30,878 bases of DNA from Athalassotoga sp964433875 (GTDB taxonomy: Bacteria; Thermotogota; Thermotogae; Mesoaciditogales; Mesoaciditogaceae), in assembly GCA_964433875.1 (NCBI GenBank), contig CAYSSO010000021.1:1-30878 (forward strand). The letters are read 5' to 3'. Numbering within the stretch: the first letter of the stretch is position 1; each line of letters opens with the position of its first letter. The notes below the pieces were generated by a model. It made no database searches. It was not told the origin of the DNA and saw only the letters and a list, made by a program, of their open reading frames with translations. Positions 7,372-12,669 of the stretch are shown in pieces. A program made the translations under genes and the position numbers.

Positions 7372-7920
7372 ATGATAACCCTTGCATCTTCTTCTCCACG
7401 TAGAAGAGAACTGATAAAAAAGATCTTCAAGGAAGTCGAAATAGTCAAGCCTGACGTTGATGAGCGAGTAATAGAGGGCGAGAGCGCGATCGAGATGGTC
7501 AAAAGGCTTTCGATGATGAAAGCAAATTTCGTAAAGCGAGATAACATCATAATAGCAGCAGACACAACGGTCGAGATAGATGGAATTATTCTCGGAAAGC
7601 CTTTAGACGAGGATGATGCTTTCAGGATGATCTCGATGCTCTCGGGGAGATGGCACAAAGTTCATACCGGTGTTTGTATAAAGTACCGCGATGAATTTAT
7701 AAGTTTTGTCGAAACTACGATGGTAAAATTTCACGATCTCGACAGAGAGACTATCATAAATTACGTCAGATCCGGAGATCCCATGGACAAAGCCGGAGGG
7801 TACGGAGTTCAGGAAAACATGGGAATGGTCCTTGTTGAAAGNNNNNNNNNNNNNNNNNNNNNNNNNNNNNNNNNNNNNNNNNNNNNNNNNNNNNNNNNNN
7901 NNNNNNNAAAATTGATTTGA
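7372..7920 (+). CDS. maf: Maf-family nucleotide pyrophosphatase (contains an assembly gap)
   Basis: Maf proteins hydrolyse non-canonical or modified nucleoside triphosphates (dTTP/UTP or m7GTP class), a house-cleaning role. The family start LASSSPRRRELI is present (residues 4-15), with the catalytic-region AADTTVEIDG, GKPLDEDDA, SGRWHKVHTGV, and DKAGGYGVQ, which suggests the dTTP/UTP-type YhdE branch. An AGGTGAT site precedes the ATG by a few nt. Ns at 7842-7907 hide about 22 codons. The residues after it, KLI-stop, fit the usual C-terminal GLPxxKLI ending, so the gap length is about right and the gene is probably intact. It is the last gene of the folE2 operon; the feo promoter overlaps its end. 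Confidence 0.88.
   Translation: MITLASSSPRRRELIKKIFKEVEIVKPDVDERVIEGESAIEMVKRLSMMKANFVKRDNIIIAADTTVEIDGIILGKPLDEDDAFRMISMLSGRWHKVHTGVCIKYRDEFISFVETTMVKFHDLDRETIINYVRSGDPMDKAGGYGVQENMGMVLVEXXXXXXXXXXXXXXXXXXXXXXXKLI
7842..7907. other. Assembly gap (66 N) in maf
   Basis: Run of N within the 3' part of maf. The flanks share no obvious overlap, and the reading frame on both sides agrees with a real missing stretch of about this size. Confidence 0.95.
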
Positions 7921-7941
7921 CGTTGTGATCTATGATACAAT
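7912..7941 (+). promoter_or_regulatory. Promoter of the feo operon
   Basis: TTGATT (7912-7917), an 18-bp spacer, then the extended -10 TGA-TACAAT (7933-7941). The -35 overlaps the last codons of maf. The predicted start of transcription (about 7948) falls inside the palindrome that follows. Confidence 0.65.
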
Positions 7942-7966
7942 CTTATTGAGAATTGATCTCAATAAG
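7942..7966. promoter_or_regulatory. 25-bp palindromic operator at the feo promoter
   Basis: CTTATTGAGA (7942-7951), five central bases, and TCTCAATAAG (7957-7966) form a perfect 10-bp inverted repeat that begins at the base after the -10 box and covers the transcription start. No T-run follows, so it is not a terminator. The core TGAGAAT-T-GATCTCA resembles a 7-1-7 Fur-type box. The natural reading is an iron or manganese repressor site (Fur or DtxR/MntR class) controlling ferrous iron uptake; the regulator itself is not in the window. Confidence 0.75.
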
Positions 7967-7969
7967 GGG

Positions 7970-8163
7970 ATGGTCCGTATAGTACCTCTGAGCAAATGTC
8001 CAGAAAATACACGGTGCATAATCGTGGAATCTGATCTTCCAGATTCTTTCAGATCAAGGCTTATGGGTCTCGGATGGCTTCCCGGGCGTGAAATAAGAGT
8101 TCTAAGAAAGGCTCCATTTGGAGATCCGACTATATACCTTGTCGATTCAACCGAAATCTCTCT
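7970..8163 (+). CDS. feoA: FeoA domain protein, 3' end lost in an assembly gap
   Basis: FeoA is the small SH3-like cytosolic partner of the FeoB ferrous iron transporter. This piece has the family pattern: a VPLSKCPENTRCII opening, RLMGLGWLPGREIRVL, then APFGDPTIYLV. Only the last 10 or so residues of the domain are missing in the N-run. ATG at 7970 is preferred because it gives the usual distance to the domain, but AAGGGG lies right against it, so the spacing is unusual. Other in-frame starts (TTG at 7946) fall inside the palindromic operator. It could be a separate gene or the first half of a two-domain FeoA protein. Confidence 0.8.
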
Positions 8164-8258
8164 NNNNNNNNNNNNNNNNNNNNNNNNNNNNNNNNNNNNN
8201 NNNNNNNNNNNNNNNNNNNNNNNNNNNNNNNNNNNNNNNNNNNNNNNNNNNNNNNNNN
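8164..8258. other. Assembly gap (95 N) between two FeoA domains
   Basis: Run of N. Both flanks carry ATCTCTC, but simply joining them would give half of one FeoA domain fused to half of another. A real missing stretch is therefore more likely than a false gap. Confidence 0.95.
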
Positions 8259-8400
8259 ATCTCTCGGAATTGAAATAGGTCAAGAGATAAGTGTTTTACC
8301 GCACGAAGATGGTTGTAAGGTAAAGATCGCCGTCGGCGGTAAAAATATCCTTATAGGTTACGGCATGGCAAATAAAATCTTTGTTGAGTTAAAAAGATGA
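8259..8400 (+). CDS. Second FeoA domain protein, 5' end lost in an assembly gap
   Basis: The frame starting at 8260 reads SLGIEIGQEISVLPHEDG and ends with GYGMANKIFVELKR before the TGA at 8398-8400. This is the second half of a FeoA-type SH3 domain and is distinct from the first copy. Its start is hidden in the gap. The stop overlaps the feoB start (ATGA), so it is coupled to feoB. Tandem feoA genes or a FeoA-FeoA fusion are both known arrangements; the gap prevents a choice. Confidence 0.75.
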
Positions 8401-10310
8401 AAGAGATAACTGTAGCGCTAATAGGAAATCCAAATGTCGGAAAGACATCATTTTTTAACGCCTTGACGGGATCGCACCAGTACGTTGCAAACTGGCCGGG
8501 TGTTACGGTCGAGAAAAAGACCGGCTTTTTCAAATGGAATGACTACACAGTCAAGGTTGTCGATCTTCCCGGTATATACACTCTCAACGCGAGAAGTATA
8601 GATGAGCAGATTGCGCGTGATTTTTTGATAAATGAAAAGCCAGATCTCGTCTTCAACGTTGTCGATGGAACGAATCTGAAAAGAAACCTTTACCTTACGA
8701 TTCAGGTTATAGAGACCGGCGTCAAGACCGTTCTCATTTTGAACCAAATGGACGAGGTAAAAAATCTCGACATAAAGATAGACACACGTGAACTTTCCAA
8801 AAGGCTTGGCATACCGGTCATAGAAACCATCGCGACGAAGGGTGTTGATATAGACGGTATAATGAGATCGGCATTATCTGATAGTTTACGCCAGATAAGA
8901 TACGAAATATATCCTAAAGAACTTGAAGACTTAATTTCTTCCCTCGGCCGCGAAATTCAAAACGATGAAAATTTAAAGCGGTATCCGTTGAGGTGGCTTG
9001 CGATATCTTTGATCGAAGGGGACAACTTTGCAAGAGAACTGGTTCGTGACCGCCTTGTCATCCACCAGGAAAAGGATGCGTCTTTGAAGATCGCAAAGGC
9101 AAGGTATGATTTCATAGATTCAGTTGTAAAGCAGATCGAAGAGCGTCCAAAGGAAATATGGACGATAACTGATGCGCTCGATCACGTATTCACACATAAA
9201 ATTCTGGGCATACCGATATTCATATCGATAATGTGGATGATCTTTGAATTTACATTCTCGATTTCAGCGCCATTCAGCGATCTTTTAAGCAATGGTTTTA
9301 GCGAACTTGGAAATTACGCACATCTAATACCCGGATGGGCAGGATCTCTTGTTGGAGATGGGCTTATTTCTGGCGTTGGATCAGTTCTAACATTTGTGCC
9401 GCTTATCTTCTTTCTTTTTTTCTCAATGGGAATACTCGAAGATTCGGGTTATATGTCGAGAGCGGCCTTTTTGATAGACAGATTGATGCACAGGTTCAAA
9501 TTAAGCGGAAGGGCCTTCATACCATTGCTTCTTGGATTTGGATGCAACGCTTCGGCGATAATGACGACAAGAACTCTTGAAGGAGAAAAGGAGAGGCTCA
9601 TATCGATTCTCATAAATCCGTTCACGACATGTAGCGCAAGGCTTCCGATCTATGCCGTCATCTCGGCCGCGTTTTTTGGTGCCTTTGGAGGCTTTGCGAT
9701 CTTTTCCATTTACATGATAAGTATCGCCGTGGCCTTATCGATGGCGATAATCTTCAACTTCATATTGAAGAATAAAGAAACCACACCTTTGATAATAGAG
9801 ATGCCAAGGTACAAAACACCAACGGTAAAAGGGCTTGCCATCTACACGTGGTCGAGAGGGAAACATTTTCTTAAAAAGGCCGGAGGGATAATACTTGGTG
9901 CCACGGTAGTCGTATGGCTTCTTTCAAATTTGCCATTTGGCGTTCCGATTCAGGACTCTTTCGCTGCCCAGATAGGTAAGGCCATCGCTCCTATCTTCAA
10001 GCCATTGGGATTTGACTGGCATGTAACGCTTGCGCTGATCTTTGGCGGAATTGCAAAAGAGGTAACGGTTACAACGCTTGGTACCTTTGCCAATGGAAAT
10101 CTCGAACATTTCCTTGGAACCGTACTTAATCCGATCAACGCTTACGCTTTGATGCTTTTTGCGTTGCTTTACATCCCATGCGTTGCCACACAGGCGACGA
10201 TGAAGATGGAAACCGGAAGTTACAAATGGCCTATATTTTCGGTGATCTGGAGCCTGTCGCTTGCCTATGGAGTTGCGTTTGTGTTTGAAAAGATAGCGTT
10301 GGTGATTTAA
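8397..10310 (+). CDS. feoB: Ferrous iron transport protein B (FeoB)
   Basis: FeoB is the inner-membrane Fe(II) permease with an N-terminal G domain. G1 GNPNVGKT (residues 10-17), G3 DLPG, G4 NQMD and a G5-like TKG are all present. A helical spacer follows, and from about residue 270 the membrane region carries Gate motifs, including LLGFGCNASAIMTTRTLE and a second half around CVATQATMKMETG. At 637 aa it is a compact but complete FeoB. It overlaps the second FeoA by 4 nt and is followed with no gap by a small membrane protein. It is probably controlled by the palindrome at 7942-7966, with iron as effector (inference). Confidence 0.95.
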   Translation: MKEITVALIGNPNVGKTSFFNALTGSHQYVANWPGVTVEKKTGFFKWNDYTVKVVDLPGIYTLNARSIDEQIARDFLINEKPDLVFNVVDGTNLKRNLYLTIQVIETGVKTVLILNQMDEVKNLDIKIDTRELSKRLGIPVIETIATKGVDIDGIMRSALSDSLRQIRYEIYPKELEDLISSLGREIQNDENLKRYPLRWLAISLIEGDNFARELVRDRLVIHQEKDASLKIAKARYDFIDSVVKQIEERPKEIWTITDALDHVFTHKILGIPIFISIMWMIFEFTFSISAPFSDLLSNGFSELGNYAHLIPGWAGSLVGDGLISGVGSVLTFVPLIFFLFFSMGILEDSGYMSRAAFLIDRLMHRFKLSGRAFIPLLLGFGCNASAIMTTRTLEGEKERLISILINPFTTCSARLPIYAVISAAFFGAFGGFAIFSIYMISIAVALSMAIIFNFILKNKETTPLIIEMPRYKTPTVKGLAIYTWSRGKHFLKKAGGIILGATVVVWLLSNLPFGVPIQDSFAAQIGKAIAPIFKPLGFDWHVTLALIFGGIAKEVTVTTLGTFANGNLEHFLGTVLNPINAYALMLFALLYIPCVATQATMKMETGSYKWPIFSVIWSLSLAYGVAFVFEKIALVI

Positions 10311-10682
10311 ATGAGAAAATACATGATCGCAGGTATATCTGGATTTATAACGTTAAGTATCTTTATGACACTCTATCACGATTATATGGACGCATTCGTA
10401 TCTTTGACGATAACCTTTATCTTCATATTTGGTCTTACGGAAAACTCTTCTAAGACTGCCCTCGCCCATCTTTTAAGCGGAAACATAATAGGCATGATCT
10501 TCAACGGATATTACATGATAAGCATCCTTGCAAATGCTTTTGGTGCCCTTGTGGATCACGGAAAATTCGAATTTACCCCGGTCATAACCTTTTTAATAAC
10601 GTTAATCGTCATTTTCTTTAACATTGTATCTTTCTTCAAATTCAAAGATCAGTTCAAGAAAAAAGATGGTATAATAAAATAA
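10311..10682 (+). CDS. Small hypothetical membrane protein in the feo operon
   Basis: I do not recognise this 123-aa protein. It has four hydrophobic stretches (about residues 5-22, 28-45, 58-80 and 90-110) and a lysine-rich C-terminal tail. The ATG follows the feoB stop immediately, with GGTGAT a few nt before it inside feoB, so it belongs to the feo transcript. Position suggests an accessory role in iron uptake, by analogy with FeoC or other small Feo partners, but it has no FeoC-like winged helix or cysteines. Confidence 0.7.
   Translation: MRKYMIAGISGFITLSIFMTLYHDYMDAFVSLTITFIFIFGLTENSSKTALAHLLSGNIIGMIFNGYYMISILANAFGALVDHGKFEFTPVITFLITLIVIFFNIVSFFKFKDQFKKKDGIIK
10667..10675 (+). promoter_or_regulatory. 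Extended -10 element for the 75-aa gene
   Basis: TGG-TATAAT, 29 nt before the ATG at 10705. No clear -35. The element overlaps the last codons of the upstream gene. Confidence 0.55.
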
Positions 10683-10704
10683 AGCGTAGAAATGAGGTGG
10701 TAAA

Positions 10705-10932
10705 ATGAGAATAGATGCCGCAAACCTTCCACCTGTAGATTATATAGTGATGTCGAGAGTGAATCCTGTGGTTTCTGTCACTCATGCACCGCAAAGCGGC
10801 ATAAGGCCGCAGGATTTCAACAAACTGATGAAAATGTCAACGTATGACGAGCGTGGAAATGTCAAAACGACGAATATGGTAACGAATTTTGGAGATATAT
10901 TCAACGGTGGGAAAATAGACGTAAGGGCTTGA
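10705..10932 (+). CDS. Small hypothetical protein, 75 aa
   Basis: No family recognised. The protein is soluble, lacks cysteine and has no signal peptide. Its middle reads like DFNKLMKMSTYDERGN and its end like GDIFNGGKIDVRA, a pattern that looks constrained rather than random. A good GAGGTGG site sits 5-6 nt before the ATG, and a -10 element lies upstream, so expression is likely. The TGA stop overlaps the -35 box of the tRNA-Cys promoter. It stands alone between the feo operon and tRNA-Cys. Confidence 0.6.
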   Translation: MRIDAANLPPVDYIVMSRVNPVVSVTHAPQSGIRPQDFNKLMKMSTYDERGNVKTTNMVTNFGDIFNGGKIDVRA

Positions 10933-10958
10933 CCTTTTTGCATTTTAAATGATAATAT
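10929..10958 (+). promoter_or_regulatory. Promoter of tRNA-Cys
   Basis: TTGACC (10929-10934) and, 18 bp on, TAATAT (10953-10958) with a TGA extension. The predicted start is a few bases before the tRNA at 10964. The -35 shares bases with the stop codon of the preceding gene. Confidence 0.7.
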
Positions 10959-10963
10959 ATTTC

Positions 10964-11040
10964 GGCGACGTAGCCAAGGGGTCAAAGGCGAGGGTCTGCA
11001 AAATCCTTATTCATGGGTTCAAATCCCATCGTCGCCTCCA
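10964..11040 (+). tRNA. tRNA-Cys (GCA)
   Basis: A full cloverleaf: acceptor GGCGACG paired with CGTCGCC, discriminator T, encoded CCA (11038-11040), anticodon stem AGGGT/ATCCT with loop CTGCAAA and anticodon GCA at 10998-11000, and a T-arm with GGTTCAAAT. Confidence 0.95.
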
Positions 11041-11069
11041 TAAATAAATCAATTTGAACTTTTACGCAT

Positions 11070-11104
11070 AACAATGAGTCTCCTATTAGGAGACTCATTG
11101 TTTG
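11070..11104 (+). terminator. Long hairpin after tRNA-Cys, probable terminator
   Basis: A perfect inverted repeat with 16-bp arms (11070-11085 and 11087-11102) around a single central base, so a stem of about 14 bp with a tight loop. It is followed by only a weak T-tract (TTGTTTGT). The extended -10 at 11107 begins right after it, so it separates the tRNA from the next operon. Confidence 0.7.
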
Positions 11105-11106
11105 TA

Positions 11107-11115
11107 TGGTATAAT
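11107..11115 (+). promoter_or_regulatory. Extended -10 element for the radical SAM-protease operon
   Basis: TGG-TATAAT, 33 nt before the TTG start at 11149. Any -35 would lie within the right arm of the preceding hairpin (TAGGAG at 17 bp is poor), so recognition likely depends on the TGG extension. Confidence 0.6.
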
Positions 11116-11148
11116 ATCTAAAATTAGGTACCTTAAGAGGTGAGATGT

Positions 11149-12669
11149 TTGAAAGTTCTAATGGTTTACCCTCAGTATCCTACAACATTTTGGAGTTTCA
11201 ATTATGCGCTCAAGTTTATCTCCAAAAAAGCAGCCCTTCCACCGCTGGGACTTATAACCGTAGGATCCTACCTTCCCAAAAAATGGGATGTCAAACTTGT
11301 AGACATGAACTGTGAAAAATTGAAAGATGAAGACATAAAAAGTGCCGATTACGTCTTTATAAGTGCAATGACAGTTCAGAGAGAATCTTCGATAGAGGTT
11401 ATCAAAAAGTGCAACGATTTCGGTGTTCCAGTTGTTGCCGGAGGACCGCTTTTTACGATGGAGCCGGATACTTTTAATGATACTGTTGACTATTTCGTGC
11501 TCGGAGAAGCCGAAGATATAATGGGCGACCTAATAAAAGATATGGAAAGTAAAAATGTCAAAAGGTATTACGTAAAAACGACTTTTTGCGATATAGAAAA
11601 AACACTCCCACCTCGATGGGACCTTTTGAATTTAAAATGGTACGCTTCTATGAGTATACAATATTCGAGAGGATGCCCTTACAATTGCGAATTTTGCGAT
11701 ATAGGGGCGTTAAGTGGAAGGGTGCCCAGGCAGAAAAATGCGAAGCAAATAGTCAATGAATTGCAATCGCTCTACGAGAGCGGATGGAGAAAATCGATTT
11801 TTTTTGTCGACGACAACTTCATAGGCAATAAAAACAAATTGAAGCGTGATGTCCTTCCCGCGATCATAGAATGGCAAAAATCGCACAAGTATCCTTTTAC
11901 ATTTTACACAGAAGTTTCAATAGATTTTGCGGATGACGATGAACTCATGTCTCTTATGTCCGATGCAGGATTTGATAGGGTATTTGTCGGAATAGAGACA
12001 CCGGATCCAGAAAGTTTAAAAGAGGCCAATAAGTACCAGAATATAAAACATGATCTCGAAAAGTCGATTCGCAAGATCCAATCGTTCGGATTCGAGGTTC
12101 AAGGTGGTTTCATAGTTGGATTCGACAGCGATATGCCAACTATATTCAAAAGACAATTTGATTTCATTCAAGGAAATGGAATAGTAACTGCCATGGTAGG
12201 CCTTTTGAACGCCCCGCGTGGAAGTCAATTGTACGAAAGGCTGAGAAATGAAAATAGACTGCGCGGCGAGATGACGGGAGATAACGTTGACGTTATGACC
12301 AACATAGTACCTAAGATGGACTCAAATTTGCTTATCAACGGCTATAAATCGCTTGTCGCTTCTCTTTACAATCCCAAAAATTACTACAAGAGATTAAAAG
12401 AATTTCTATCGATCTACAAAGTCCCAAAGTCTATAAAATTCAAGATAAACCTATCAGAAATAGGTGCTTTTTTCAAGTCTATCTTTGTCCTTGGAATCTT
12501 TGGAAAGGAAAGAAAGGAATACTGGAAATTACTTACATGGAGTTTTTTCAAAAAACCAAAGGTCTTTTCTAAAGCCGTTTCATTTGCAATATATGGCTAC
12601 CATTTCAGAAAGGTCGCCGAAAAGATAACCCGATCGCCTAAAATAAGGAAGAGAATTCCTGCAATATGA
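11149..12669 (+). CDS. B12-binding domain-type radical SAM protein (DUF4070-like tail)
   Basis: Class B (BchE/HpnP-like) radical SAM layout, 506 aa. A Rossmann-like cobalamin-binding domain (about 1-140, with PPLGLITVGSYL and VVAGGPLFT) is followed by the radical SAM core with CPYNCEFC (C176, C180, C183) and GFIVGFD. The C-terminal 150 residues resemble DUF4070. The classic DxHxxG lower-ligand motif is absent, as in many of this class. Start: the frame opens at GTG 11140, but AGAGGTGA fits TTG at 11149 better. Relatives methylate or rearrange lipids, hopanoids and tetrapyrroles; the substrate here is unknown. The stop overlaps the start of the protease gene (ATGA). Confidence 0.85.
   Translation: MKVLMVYPQYPTTFWSFNYALKFISKKAALPPLGLITVGSYLPKKWDVKLVDMNCEKLKDEDIKSADYVFISAMTVQRESSIEVIKKCNDFGVPVVAGGPLFTMEPDTFNDTVDYFVLGEAEDIMGDLIKDMESKNVKRYYVKTTFCDIEKTLPPRWDLLNLKWYASMSIQYSRGCPYNCEFCDIGALSGRVPRQKNAKQIVNELQSLYESGWRKSIFFVDDNFIGNKNKLKRDVLPAIIEWQKSHKYPFTFYTEVSIDFADDDELMSLMSDAGFDRVFVGIETPDPESLKEANKYQNIKHDLEKSIRKIQSFGFEVQGGFIVGFDSDMPTIFKRQFDFIQGNGIVTAMVGLLNAPRGSQLYERLRNENRLRGEMTGDNVDVMTNIVPKMDSNLLINGYKSLVASLYNPKNYYKRLKEFLSIYKVPKSIKFKINLSEIGAFFKSIFVLGIFGKERKEYWKLLTWSFFKKPKVFSKAVSFAIYGYHFRKVAEKITRSPKIRKRIPAI

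Noticed and set aside
7942..7966. Intrinsic terminator for maf
   Set aside because: No T-run follows on either strand, and it lies downstream of a -10 box and before a gene; an operator fits better.
8164..8258. False gap in feoA (both flanks have ATCTCTC)
   Set aside because: Joining the flanks would fuse half of one FeoA domain to half of another. The overlap is only 7 nt, unlike the 21 nt in apbE2.
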